From the NCBI GenBank assembly GCA_944322935.1, contig CALUQO010000005.1:1-64000 (forward strand): a DNA stretch of 64,000 bases, read 5' to 3'. The stretch is from Candidatus Gastranaerophilales bacterium (GTDB taxonomy: Bacteria; Cyanobacteriota; Vampirovibrionia; Gastranaerophilales; Gastranaerophilaceae). A model generated the notes under the pieces. It saw only the letters and a list, made by a program, of their open reading frames with translations. It did not search any database and was not told where the DNA came from. The first letter of the stretch is position 1. The number at the start of each line of letters is the position of its first letter. Both the position numbers and the translations under genes were made by a program. Below are positions 34,495-43,157 of this stretch, piece by piece.

Positions 34495-36081
34495 TCAGCA
34501 AAGGGTAAGAAATTTGTATTTATCAGAAGTTATTACCAATTGGGATTTTGCGTTGCCGCAGCAGAATTTTGAATATTTTATATTATTTTCGTCAAGTTTT
34601 TCGAATATTAGTTGTGCGGTATTTTGTTCAAGTTCACTTTGCGCGTCGTCGAGGATAATGATAAAATCCCCCGCAAGATTTTGCGGTATTAAATCGTTGA
34701 TATTTATTGTTTGTATTTTATCGGAACCGGAAGAACTGCCGATAATTATTAAATCGTATTTTTTGTTTACAATATTTTGTCCGTTTGAAGTATTTGAAGA
34801 ATCTGTCTTTTTAAAAAACTTTTCATACTGCGTGGTCAATTTTGTAGTTTGTCCGAATCCAAACTCAAGGATATTCTCAGGTTGAATTTTATCTAAGATA
34901 ACAAGCAATATATATAAAAGTGAATAATTCGCAAAGCCCTTTGCCGGTATGATGTCTTTGTCCTTAATCCAATCTTTGTGACTAAGCAAATTATTGAAAA
35001 TCAGCCCTCTGCGGAGTTCTTCGTTCTGGAGTTTGATTTCCTCTAAATGAGACTCCAGAGCTTTGAATTTGGAATCAATGAAATCATGAAGATGTATTTC
35101 TTTTATACGTTTTTTGTTTTTGAGCTTGAGTTTTACTCCACATATTGTGATTACTTTGTGGATATTGTCGTTTCTGATGGAAAAAATATTATGTAAAAAA
35201 ATTTTTAAAATATTACTATCATTTGTATTGATGACAATATTAACATAGGGGAACATTGCTTTATATTTTTTTAGAAAAATTTTTTTGTCTAAAGTTCCAA
35301 GTTTTGGATATATATTATATTGTTCTTCAATTAATTTTTCATTTATTTGTTTATTATAACAAGATATTTGTTGTAAATTTAGAAAATCACATATTTTTTT
35401 ATATTCCTCCAAAATGGCAATATCCCATTTAGTATTTTTCCTCCGCATAAGTGAATTATCTCTCAATAAATAGTTATAGCAGGTAGAATTTGTATCTGCT
35501 ATATTTTGTGCATAAAAAACCGCAAAAAAAGTAAAAGGAATATCCTCCCCTCTTTTGTCTCCAAATTGTATCTTATTGTCTATTATAAATTTTTTTTTGA
35601 ATATTTTTGTAAAAACAGAAACATCCTTACTAATTATTTGTTGTTTTTGTTGAAATAAAGAAGAATATTTTTCTAAGTTATATAGACAATTAAAGCTATA
35701 ATCATTATTATAGTGCTTTTTAACCATTGTTCTTGAGATATCAGCATCAATTTCTTTTGCTGCATTATACAAAGTTTCAAAATAGTTAGATTCAATCCAG
35801 TCATCAGCATCAACAAAGCCTAAATATTCTCCACAAGCTTCTTTTACACCTAAATTTCTGGTCGCACCTGGCCCTTTATTTTTTTGATTGATTATTCGTA
35901 TTCTTGAATCATTATTTGCAAACTCTTCAAGTATGTTTAAAGATGAATCTGTAGATCCGTCATTAATACAAATAATTTCTATATCTTTTAATGTTTGATT
36001 CATTATACTATCGAGACATTTTTTAAGATAGTTTTCCACATTGTATACTGGTATAATTACAGAAATTTTTATATTTGACAT
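34495..36081 (-). CDS. Family 2 glycosyltransferase fused to a methyltransferase-like domain
   Basis: Two-part protein of 528 residues. Residues 1-130 are a GT-A family 2 domain (ISVIIPVYNVE, ICINDGSTDSS, metal site VDADD at 90-94). Residues 299-321 carry the module IFSIRN..HKVITICGVKLKLK. A coiled-coil-like piece (335-365) leads to a Rossmann-type domain (385-528) with LEFGFGQTT at 405-413 and YDLIIIGSSSGSD, FIIILDDA, resembling small-molecule methyltransferases. The stretch between LEFGFGQTT and YDLIIIG is short, so SAM binding may be lost. Its start directly abuts the upstream gene's stop, so the two are translationally coupled. Confidence 0.8.
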   Translation of the reverse strand: MSNIKISVIIPVYNVENYLKKCLDSIMNQTLKDIEIICINDGSTDSSLNILEEFANNDSRIRIINQKNKGPGATRNLGVKEACGEYLGFVDADDWIESNYFETLYNAAKEIDADISRTMVKKHYNNDYSFNCLYNLEKYSSLFQQKQQIISKDVSVFTKIFKKKFIIDNKIQFGDKRGEDIPFTFFAVFYAQNIADTNSTCYNYLLRDNSLMRRKNTKWDIAILEEYKKICDFLNLQQISCYNKQINEKLIEEQYNIYPKLGTLDKKIFLKKYKAMFPYVNIVINTNDSNILKIFLHNIFSIRNDNIHKVITICGVKLKLKNKKRIKEIHLHDFIDSKFKALESHLEEIKLQNEELRRGLIFNNLLSHKDWIKDKDIIPAKGFANYSLLYILLVILDKIQPENILEFGFGQTTKLTTQYEKFFKKTDSSNTSNGQNIVNKKYDLIIIGSSSGSDKIQTININDLIPQNLAGDFIIILDDAQSELEQNTAQLIFEKLDENNIKYSKFCCGNAKSQLVITSDKYKFLTLC

Positions 36082-37194
36082 TTATACAATCTCCCTGTGT
36101 GACTTTTTTCTTTTTATTTTTATTGAACACCCAATAACAGTAAATACTTTATGTTTTGAGTCAAAGCTATTTCTTATAGAAAAGATTTTTTCGGCTAAAG
36201 AAAGTTTTTTGGGCTGTCTCTTATTAAAATTTGATAGTAATTGTTTAACTTTTAACAAATTTTTATTATTTGCATAATACAAAATAGGATAATCATTTTT
36301 TTCTATTTTATGATTAAATACTGAAATCATTTCATATATTAAATAAATATAAAGGTTTAACTCTTCTTTGCTGACAAATTGACTCCAATAATAAACTTGA
36401 TCCATTGTATTTTTCATTAAATAGTCAATTTTATTTTTATTAATATTTTTTAAACTAGAAGCAAAATTTAGACAACATTTAGAGGCTAATAAAAGATCAA
36501 AATAATCTTTAGTTATATTTTTCACAGATTTATCCATAATACTATTATTTGTTAAGTAATAGTTATAAAGAGCATGATTTAAACCATATGCAGTATGAGA
36601 AATTAAAATATATTCTTGTATAAAGACCATGTCATCTATTTTTAATCCATCTGCAAATCTGACATTATATTTGTCAATTAGCGATTTTTTAAAAATCTTT
36701 TTCCATAAAAAAACATGGATTTTCCGTTCAATATGTTTTTCTTTATCAAGGTCCAGTTTCCCCTTAAATGCTAATTTTTCATAAGGGTTAGTTTTTCCTA
36801 TTTTTCTTTTGGAACCATCCCTTATAATATTAACATCACAAACCACAAGGTCTACGTCTTGTTCCTGAATTGTTTGAACCATTTCTTCAACCATGGTGGG
36901 TTCATATTTGTCATCGGCATCACAAAACATAATGTACTCACCGGTTGAATTATCTAATCCCATATTTCTGGCTATTGCAGGTCCCTGATTTTCTTGGTTA
37001 AAAACTTTTACTCTACAATCTTTTTGTGCGTATTTATTTAAAATTTTTAAGGAATTATCTTCAGAACCGTCATTTACACACAAAATTTCTATATTAGGGT
37101 ATGATTGGTTTATTAAAGCGCTGATGCTCCTATCTAGAAATTTTGCTGCATTATAAACAGGCATAATAATTGAAACTTTAACTTTATCCGACAT
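36082..37194 (-). CDS. Family 2 glycosyltransferase
   Basis: A 370-residue GT-A glycosyltransferase, probably adding a sugar to a surface polysaccharide or glycoprotein glycan at the inner face of the membrane. N-terminal VSIIMPVYNAAKFLDRSI, LCVNDGSEDNS and the metal motif FCDADDKYEP (near residue 92). The C-terminal half is helical. The last 38 residues contain the shared module IFSIRN..KHKVFTVIGCSIKIKRK. Its start overlaps the radical SAM gene by 11 bases and it abuts the next transferase. Donor and acceptor are unknown. Confidence 0.87.
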   Translation of the reverse strand: MSDKVKVSIIMPVYNAAKFLDRSISALINQSYPNIEILCVNDGSEDNSLKILNKYAQKDCRVKVFNQENQGPAIARNMGLDNSTGEYIMFCDADDKYEPTMVEEMVQTIQEQDVDLVVCDVNIIRDGSKRKIGKTNPYEKLAFKGKLDLDKEKHIERKIHVFLWKKIFKKSLIDKYNVRFADGLKIDDMVFIQEYILISHTAYGLNHALYNYYLTNNSIMDKSVKNITKDYFDLLLASKCCLNFASSLKNINKNKIDYLMKNTMDQVYYWSQFVSKEELNLYIYLIYEMISVFNHKIEKNDYPILYYANNKNLLKVKQLLSNFNKRQPKKLSLAEKIFSIRNSFDSKHKVFTVIGCSIKIKRKKSHREIV

Positions 37195-38536
37195 TACATT
37201 TGTCCTTTCTCTTTATTTTAATTTTTATACCTGCAATATTTATTACCTTGTGTTGGTCGTGATTTGTTAAAGAAAAAATTTTACGCAATTGTTTTGATAT
37301 TTGTTTTTTTAAAACATCGACTTTTTTTACAAAAATAATTTTGTCTTGAGGATATCTTGATTTTACTGATATCCCTTTTAATGAATCAGGATTTTTAATA
37401 TATTCTCTTATTGAACGGGCTTTTACATTAAATAGTTCTAACCCGTCAAATTCGTATAAACAGCCTGGGTTTATAACAAGTTCGGAAAAATATTTTTGTG
37501 CATTTTTTGATTTATAGTTTCGGCGGCTCAAAATAATCCAATCTTGAGGTTTTTCAATTTTTATTGTTTCACTAAGTTCTTCTTCCGGTATAAAACTAAA
37601 ACTTTTTGGATATATATCTCTATTCTCTTTGGTTGTTCTTATATTGTTGCCTGCTAATATGTAATCAGAAGCTCCAACAAATGTTTTATAGTTATTTTTA
37701 TTTTTTTGATAATCTTCTTTTGTGTGTATGACATACAAACCATTTTTCATTTTAGGTGAACCAATAGTTATTAATTTTTCCGCCATAGTTTCGCTTATGT
37801 CATCTTTGCCATCATTTGACAATCTTTTGGGTACATCAAGACACCCTGAGCAAAATTCACACCAGTGAAGTTGATCTGTAAAATCTTTTGGTTCTCTTTT
37901 CCACCATCCTGGCTTAACATCCCATCCCCCCGGGCCGTTAAAAAGCATGTCGAGAGCACCTGCTACTTCACAGAAAAAAGCTCCTTTAGGTGTAATTGTT
38001 GAAGACCAGGTGTTTTGAATCCAGCAATTATCCCTTTTGGCCACCCATTCTTCATCATCAATACCTAAATCTTTTCTTGACATTAATAGAGCTTGATGCA
38101 AGCAGGTGTTGTTATGGTCATTGCAATTTTGAGCTTCAAAAGAGTCATTTATTGTCTCAAAATGTTTGTAGTAACTTTTGTTTAATGAGGACCAAAGACC
38201 TGCTTTGCTTTTATGAAAATCTGTAAAATGCTCTAGTATGTAACTTTGCATATCAACAATGGGTTCTCTGGTATTTTTTACAGAATGTTTAATTCTTTTT
38301 TCTTTTATATAATCTGCAAATTTTTCAAATTCGGGGTGAAGTGTTGGCTCGCCGCCAATTACCCCCACACATCCTTCATATCCATCAAGTGGATCAACAG
38401 CATTTTTAAATGTTTCAAAATCCATAAAAAATGTTTTAGGATGGTGTCCACAAAATCTCGTGCAATTGGAACATTTATGTATACAAGCATTTGTTATGTC
38501 TATTTGAATAATTAATTGATCCTTAGGGCTTTTCAT
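37184..38536 (-). CDS. Radical SAM protein in a glycosyltransferase operon
   Basis: Radical SAM enzyme of 450 residues. The cluster motif C18-x3-C22-x2-C25 (CIHKCSNC) and the SAM motif GGEP (VIGGEPTLHPEF) are present. Further cysteines in the middle (DNCWIQ, FFCEVA, WCEFCSGC) may bind a second cluster, as in SPASM-type proteins. Residues 300-420 are a separate domain of unknown type. The C-terminus (417-445) holds the shared module IFSLTN..HKVINIAGIKIKIKRK. It overlaps the genes on both sides (14 and 11 bases). It may modify a sugar, lipid or peptide made by this locus; the reaction cannot be predicted. Confidence 0.82.
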   Translation of the reverse strand: MKSPKDQLIIQIDITNACIHKCSNCTRFCGHHPKTFFMDFETFKNAVDPLDGYEGCVGVIGGEPTLHPEFEKFADYIKEKRIKHSVKNTREPIVDMQSYILEHFTDFHKSKAGLWSSLNKSYYKHFETINDSFEAQNCNDHNNTCLHQALLMSRKDLGIDDEEWVAKRDNCWIQNTWSSTITPKGAFFCEVAGALDMLFNGPGGWDVKPGWWKREPKDFTDQLHWCEFCSGCLDVPKRLSNDGKDDISETMAEKLITIGSPKMKNGLYVIHTKEDYQKNKNNYKTFVGASDYILAGNNIRTTKENRDIYPKSFSFIPEEELSETIKIEKPQDWIILSRRNYKSKNAQKYFSELVINPGCLYEFDGLELFNVKARSIREYIKNPDSLKGISVKSRYPQDKIIFVKKVDVLKKQISKQLRKIFSLTNHDQHKVINIAGIKIKIKRKDKCNVG

Positions 38537-39587
38537 TTGTTATCTCCTGTTTAAATACTCTTTCTTTTCTTAAAAATTTAAAGACAAAACCGAACACCAC
38601 ATATGTTTTATCTGTTTTTGTTGTTCTAATATCGAACACATCAAAAAACTTCTTGTGATGATATTTGAATAAAATCAAATTCAACTTTCGGAAGTTACAC
38701 ATTTTTTGCTGCTCGGATTTTGTAAATGAATTTTTTATAAAATTTAAAAAGTCAGAAATATCCTTTTCGTACTGTTTTTTTAGCCATTCGTCCGAACTTT
38801 TCCGCCAGTAATATATACAACCGCCTATAAAATGGTTTGTTGAGGCTATTTTCATCGGTCTTGACTGCTTTTTGTATATTTCAGATTCTACTAACGCCCT
38901 GTATGCTGCAAAGTCATTTCTTATACAATTAGCAAATTTTTTTGTCGCCGCACCTTCTCTGTCATCACTGTAGTTGTACAATGGTTCTAAAATAAATGAA
39001 TATTTTGGATTTTGATAAAATGTTTTAAGGCAAAATACTAAATCTTCTGCATTTTTTATTCCTAATGGAAAATTTATCTTATTTTTTTCTAAAAAATCTT
39101 TTTTAAATGCCTTGTTCCAGATATAAACATTTATTTTTATTGTTTCTTTTAAAACTTTAGAATGTTTAATAAAATTTCTTATATCTTTTAAGGAATTTGA
39201 ATTATCAATGACTTTTGTTTTATTAAAAACATTATGTCCCCACATAACGATGTCGGGGGTTTCGGTGTTTATTTTTTCAACAACTTTTTCACACAGCGTC
39301 AAATCGTATGTATCATCGGGGTCAAGGAACATTATATATTCACCGCAGGCAGCCTCTATGCCTGCATTTCTTGCTGCAGATACACCTTGATTATACTGGT
39401 TTATAAGTTTAATTCTCGAGTCTTTTTGAGCGTAATTTTCAAGAATAGCAAGAGAATTATCGGTAGAACCGTCGTTAATACAGATGATTTCTATATCTAC
39501 AAAAGTCTGTTTTATAACACTTTCCAGTGCTTGAGACAGATATTTTTCAACATTGTATACGGGGATTATGACTGAGCATTTAGGCAT
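38523..39587 (-). CDS. Family 2 glycosyltransferase
   Basis: A 354-residue GT-A transferase with CSVIIPVYNVEKYLSQAL, ICINDGSTDNS and the metal motif FLDPDDTYDL (near residue 92; DPD instead of DAD). The helical C-terminal half ends with a diverged copy of the shared module (VFDIRT..KTYVVFGFVFKFLRK). It is the second gene of the operon; its start lies inside the end of the XRE regulator (8-base overlap) and its end inside the radical SAM start. Probably acts in surface glycan assembly. Confidence 0.87.
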   Translation of the reverse strand: MPKCSVIIPVYNVEKYLSQALESVIKQTFVDIEIICINDGSTDNSLAILENYAQKDSRIKLINQYNQGVSAARNAGIEAACGEYIMFLDPDDTYDLTLCEKVVEKINTETPDIVMWGHNVFNKTKVIDNSNSLKDIRNFIKHSKVLKETIKINVYIWNKAFKKDFLEKNKINFPLGIKNAEDLVFCLKTFYQNPKYSFILEPLYNYSDDREGAATKKFANCIRNDFAAYRALVESEIYKKQSRPMKIASTNHFIGGCIYYWRKSSDEWLKKQYEKDISDFLNFIKNSFTKSEQQKMCNFRKLNLILFKYHHKKFFDVFDIRTTKTDKTYVVFGFVFKFLRKERVFKQEITNEKP

Positions 39588-39942
39588 ATTTTCCCCCTTT
39601 GCCGTTTACAAGCGCTTTCAAAAGTTTGTAAGAAAGTTTTAATTCTTCCGTATCCATATTTTTTATAAGTTTCAGTATTTGTGCTTCGCCCTCTCGCGGT
39701 GCGTATTTGTGCAATGTCTTTATGTCTTCGATATTAAAGCCCAGTACCCGTGAAATATTCATATAAGTAGACAATTTGGGTATGTATGTTCCATCCTCAA
39801 GTTTGCCTATATGTCTTGTACTTAAACCAACCAGATTGGCAAGCTGTGCCTGTGTCAGGCCTTTAAGATGCCTGTGTTCTTTAATCAATAAGCCCAGTGA
39901 AATTCCCAGATTTAATTCTGATATCATTGCCCGCTTTCTCAT
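39580..39942 (-). CDS. XRE-family regulator heading the sugar operon
   Basis: A Cro/C1-type helix-turn-helix protein of about 120 residues. The DNA-binding domain is at residues 15-70 (GLLIKEHRHLKGLTQAQLANLVGLSTRHIGKLE). A helical C-terminal part (EAQILKLIKNMDTEELKLSYKLLKALV) may dimerise. ATG at 39942 follows a TTG at 39945; an ATG at 39927 is also possible. It overlaps the glycosyltransferase by 8 bases and is therefore the first gene of that operon. It probably binds the inverted repeat at 39956-39978 and controls its own operon. It is divergent from a second XRE gene. Confidence 0.82.
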   Translation of the reverse strand: MRKRAMISELNLGISLGLLIKEHRHLKGLTQAQLANLVGLSTRHIGKLEDGTYIPKLSTYMNISRVLGFNIEDIKTLHKYAPREGEAQILKLIKNMDTEELKLSYKLLKALVNGKGGKYA

Positions 39943-39955
39943 CAAAAATTATTAC

Positions 39956-39978
39956 AACTACGTAACACACACGTAGTT
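39956..39978. promoter_or_regulatory. Operator-like inverted repeat in front of the sugar operon
   Basis: AACTACGT-N7-ACGTAGTT, a perfect 8-7-8 repeat. A minus-strand TATACT (39993-39988) would start transcription at about 39981, so the repeat covers the first transcribed bases: a repressor position. Confidence 0.6.
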
Positions 39979-40083
39979 TTCATAAAAAGTATATATTAAA
40001 CAAAACAAACTTAACATATATTACGTACTTTTTTACAAAACTATATACTATTTACGCTTATACATCGTGGACAAGTGATTTAA

Positions 40084-40107
40084 CATAATTTAAAAGGTTA
40101 AATTATG
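40084..40107 (+). promoter_or_regulatory. Palindrome that encloses a ribosome site and start codon
   Basis: CATAATTTAA-AAGG-TTAAATTATG is a perfect 10-4-10 palindrome. The loop AAGG is the ribosome site of the XRE gene and the last three bases of the right arm are its ATG. It can act as an mRNA hairpin that limits translation, as an operator, or both. Confidence 0.6.
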
Positions 40108-40419
40108 AATAATAAGCAACTACTGGGTAAAAGAATAAAGGAACTGCGAAAATCCGCTCACCTTACGCAGGAAAAACTTGCCGAACTTATTGATATAGAA
40201 ACGGGTTCCCTTAGCGGTATTGAAAGCGGAAGGCATTTTCCTTCCTTACCGACCTTGGAAAAAATTGCCATAAACCTTAACGTCGAGCTAAAAGCCCTTT
40301 TTGAGTTCAAACACCTTATCTCTGTTGAGGAAATGAAGGTTGCAATAATAAAAAACTTAGACAAAATAGACAATGACCACATTACTTTTATATACAAGTT
40401 GGTAGAAAATTTTAAATAA
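40105..40419 (+). CDS. XRE-family regulator
   Basis: A 104-residue Cro/C1-type regulator with HTH at residues 7-62 (KRIKELRKSAHLTQEKLAELIDIETGSLSGIESG) and a helical tail with ISVEEMKVAIIKNLDKIDNDHITF, similar in layout to the tail of the divergent regulator at 39580. The start codon is inside the 40084-40107 palindrome. glgA follows after 70 bases on the same strand. It may regulate itself, glgA, or the divergent sugar operon. Confidence 0.82.
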   Translation: MNNKQLLGKRIKELRKSAHLTQEKLAELIDIETGSLSGIESGRHFPSLPTLEKIAINLNVELKALFEFKHLISVEEMKVAIIKNLDKIDNDHITFIYKLVENFK

Positions 40420-40489
40420 TTGAATGTAAATGATATAATTATTATGCAATTTTTTTTATAAGCTATTTTAATTTTATAGAGGGTTTATC

Positions 40490-41938
40490 ATGAAAATAAT
40501 GTTTGTATCTGCCGAAGTTGCTCCTTTTTCTAAAGTCGGGGGGCTTGCCGATGTTGTGGGGAGTCTGCCTAAGGTGCTTGAAAAAATGGGGCATGAGGTT
40601 GCTATATTTACACCTTTGCACGGGTGTATCGACCAGCAGAAATACAATATTCAAGAGGTGCCGAATTCTAAACTGACAATAGATTACAGCTACGGTCAGT
40701 ACTATTTTAATTTGAAAATGGCAAAACTGCCCGATACGAACATCAATGTGTTTTTCCTCGATAACAGCAAATATTTTGCACCGTTTCATGAAGTTTACCC
40801 CAGATACATAGATACAAGATACGAGCACGAAAGATTTATTGCGTTTTCGCATGCATCGATTGAATACGCAAGACTATTGAATTTTAAGCCTGATGTTATA
40901 CATTCAAATGACTGGCATACGGCGATGATTCCCGTGTATATGAAGGTAAATTATAAGGACGACCCGTTCTTTAAATATACAAAAAACTTTTTCTCCATAC
41001 ACAATATTGCATATCAGGGTCAGTGGTTTGATGATTTGTTGTATTTTGCACAAATTGACCATAAAGATGTATGGAACTGCTGGGGGCTGGAGCATTTTGG
41101 AATGCTTAACTGGATGAAAGGGGCAATCAACTATAGCGATAAAATAATAGTTGTTTCTCCTAACTATGCAAAAGAAATTATGACTTATGAGGGCGGACAC
41201 GGTCTGGATTGGACATTGAATCATAACTCACACAAACTGCTCGGCATTTTAAACGGAGTTGATTACAGTGTTTATAACCCAGAAACCGACAGATTTATTG
41301 CCAAAAATTATGACTTAAATCATGTTCAATACAAAGAAGATAATAAAAAAGCGGTGCTGGAACAGTTCGGCTTGCCTTATGAAAAGGACAAACCATTGAT
41401 TGCAATTGTTTCAAGGCTGGTTGAGCAAAAGGGTTTTGACTTACTCGGGCCGGTGTGTGAAGAGTTAAAAGGGCTGGATGCACAGTTCATAATACTCGGC
41501 ACGGGTGCAAAACATTACGAAGATATGTTCAGCTATCTGAGCAATACAAGTTCTAATATTAGAGCTAAGATTGAATTCAGCGTACAGCTTGGTAATCTTA
41601 TGTATGCTGGGGCTGATATGTTTTTAATGCCTTCAGCGTTTGAGCCCTGCGGGTTGAGCCAGCTTATTGCATTAAAATACGGAACAATCCCTATAGTACG
41701 TGCAACCGGCGGGCTGGATGACACAATCATCGGATATCCTCTGGAAAACGGCGACGGCTTTAAGTTCTGGAATTACAGCCCGTATTCTATGATGGATTGT
41801 ATAAGGTATGCCATCGATATATTTAAGGATAAAAAAGATTGGGCACATCTTATTGAAAATGCAATGAAGGCTGATTTCAGCTGGGATAAAAGTGCACAAA
41901 AATATGTTGATGCTTACAAAGAAGCTTGCGGAAAATAA
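40490..41938 (+). CDS. glgA: Glycogen (starch) synthase, ADP-glucose type
   Basis: GT5 glycosyltransferase that elongates alpha-1,4-glucan from ADP-glucose. The N-terminal SKVGGLADVVGSLPK (residues 15-29) is the ADP-glucose site. The KPDVIHSNDWHTAMIP and FSIHNIAYQG motifs, the C-terminal SRLVEQKGFDLL, and PSAFEPCGLSQLIALKYGTI complete the GT-B fold. The length of 482 residues is normal. GAGGG-type ribosome site before ATG. No glgB, glgC or glgP is next to it in this window. Confidence 0.97.
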   Translation: MKIMFVSAEVAPFSKVGGLADVVGSLPKVLEKMGHEVAIFTPLHGCIDQQKYNIQEVPNSKLTIDYSYGQYYFNLKMAKLPDTNINVFFLDNSKYFAPFHEVYPRYIDTRYEHERFIAFSHASIEYARLLNFKPDVIHSNDWHTAMIPVYMKVNYKDDPFFKYTKNFFSIHNIAYQGQWFDDLLYFAQIDHKDVWNCWGLEHFGMLNWMKGAINYSDKIIVVSPNYAKEIMTYEGGHGLDWTLNHNSHKLLGILNGVDYSVYNPETDRFIAKNYDLNHVQYKEDNKKAVLEQFGLPYEKDKPLIAIVSRLVEQKGFDLLGPVCEELKGLDAQFIILGTGAKHYEDMFSYLSNTSSNIRAKIEFSVQLGNLMYAGADMFLMPSAFEPCGLSQLIALKYGTIPIVRATGGLDDTIIGYPLENGDGFKFWNYSPYSMMDCIRYAIDIFKDKKDWAHLIENAMKADFSWDKSAQKYVDAYKEACGK

Positions 41939-41985
41939 AAACAAAAGACTGTTATTTCTCAATTAGATTTGTGAAATACCCCCGT

Positions 41986-42219
41986 TCAATAAGTGGTCGA
42001 GGTCAGTTGACTATATGAAAAATTCATTTCTGAGTATCTTATTGTATTTGCTCTCAATTTTTTAGAAAGCGAATCAAGAGAATACTTTTTATTTGTATGT
42101 TTTGACAGATATTCGGCCAGATATGTCAGTGTCAGGCCTTTTTGTGCCGCAAGCATTTTTACTTCATTTATAGCGTTCATAATCTTATTCATTTTTATTT
42201 TGTTGTCAGGATTTATCAT
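41986..42219 (-). CDS. Small HTH-like protein, C-terminus probably altered
   Basis: A 77-residue protein whose first 67 residues resemble the 74-residue protein at 44397: both have a helix pair followed by KKYSLDSLSKKLRANTIRYSEM (here) or KKTSPSNLSNKLKNNRLRLDEL (there). After EMNF the homologue continues with a conserved FICNYLGYDLLIE-type end, but here the chain ends in an unrelated SYSQLTSTTY. The 3' end has probably been replaced or frameshifted. Possibly a DNA-binding protein; may be non-functional. Confidence 0.5.
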   Translation of the reverse strand: MINPDNKIKMNKIMNAINEVKMLAAQKGLTLTYLAEYLSKHTNKKYSLDSLSKKLRANTIRYSEMNFSYSQLTSTTY

Positions 42220-42221
42220 AA

Positions 42222-42258
42222 CAAAAAACCCGCATAAATTATATGCGGGTCTTTATTA
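42222..42258 (-). terminator. Intrinsic terminator
   Basis: AACCCGCATA and TATGCGGGT form the stem. The T-run lies on the minus strand and can end the transcript of the 42273-42959 gene. Confidence 0.8.
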
Positions 42259-42272
42259 TAAAACAATCAGGT

Positions 42273-42959
42273 TTAAACTTTTAAAACAAATCCGCCGTTG
42301 TCGGCATTTTGGATTGCGTTTTCGTTCATTTTTGCTCTGAGATTTTTAATGTATTTGTATACATAATCTCTTGGCAAATCCAGTACCTGTGCGAGTTCTT
42401 TTGCATAAACAATATGGTTTTTGTTGTTTAAAAAGTGTTCGTAAACAGCCTGTTCTCTTGGTGTAAGATTCTTTTTGAAAGTTACCGCAACTTCTTCTGT
42501 TACAATAGAAGCCTGCGGGGCTGCAGGTTGTACAGAAGTTTTGACAGCTGCTTTTGGTGCAGATTTTGTTTTTATTGCAGGCTTAACTTCTTTAACAGAA
42601 GCCTTTTTAGTTTCTGCTGCTTTTGCAGCCGGTTTTTCTGTTTTAATTGCCGGTTTTGGTTTGTTAATAGCTTTTCTTAAATCTCTTTCCAGTTTGATTT
42701 CTTTTTCTCTGTCAAAAGATTGTTGAGCCAGCGAGCTTATTCTTTCTGCTTTAAAATTGCTTTGAGAAATAGTCGTATCTTCGTTTGTTACATATCTAAC
42801 TTCTGATGAATGGTGTTTGTAAACCATATCTACCATATCGTTAGTTTCTTTCTCCTCATTTATTACTTTGCCCAATCTCTTGGCGTATTCTTCCAAAGTA
42901 ATTTTTTCCAAAGAGCCTCTCCATTGTTTGATTTCTTCTTTGGTCAAATAATCCGGCAT
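42273..42959 (-). CDS. Hypothetical protein with C-terminal winged-helix-like domain
   Basis: The 228-residue protein has three parts: a charged N-terminal helical region (1-95), a low-complexity Lys/Ala/Pro linker (96-160, KPAIKTEKPAAKAAETKK), and a C-terminal domain (165-228) with LTPREQAVYEHFLNNKN and a helix-turn-helix-like YAKELAQVLDLPRDYVYKYIKNLRAKM. This end looks like a regulator-type winged helix. Possibly a lineage-specific transcription or nucleoid protein; no family recognised. It stands alone and has its own terminator. Confidence 0.65.
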   Translation of the reverse strand: MPDYLTKEEIKQWRGSLEKITLEEYAKRLGKVINEEKETNDMVDMVYKHHSSEVRYVTNEDTTISQSNFKAERISSLAQQSFDREKEIKLERDLRKAINKPKPAIKTEKPAAKAAETKKASVKEVKPAIKTKSAPKAAVKTSVQPAAPQASIVTEEVAVTFKKNLTPREQAVYEHFLNNKNHIVYAKELAQVLDLPRDYVYKYIKNLRAKMNENAIQNADNGGFVLKV

Positions 42960-43157
42960 ATTAATAAATCTCCTTGACTAATATATATAATAACTATTCC
43001 TTAACCCTGAGGTGGTTTGAATAAGCAGATGAACCATTCCGTCTGCAAAAATAAATTTTATCTTTCTCAACTTACCAATGGGGTTCAAGTTATGTATAAT
43101 TTAGCATGAAATTTATAAAAAAATCTCAAAATATGTAGCAATATTTACAATGTAAAT

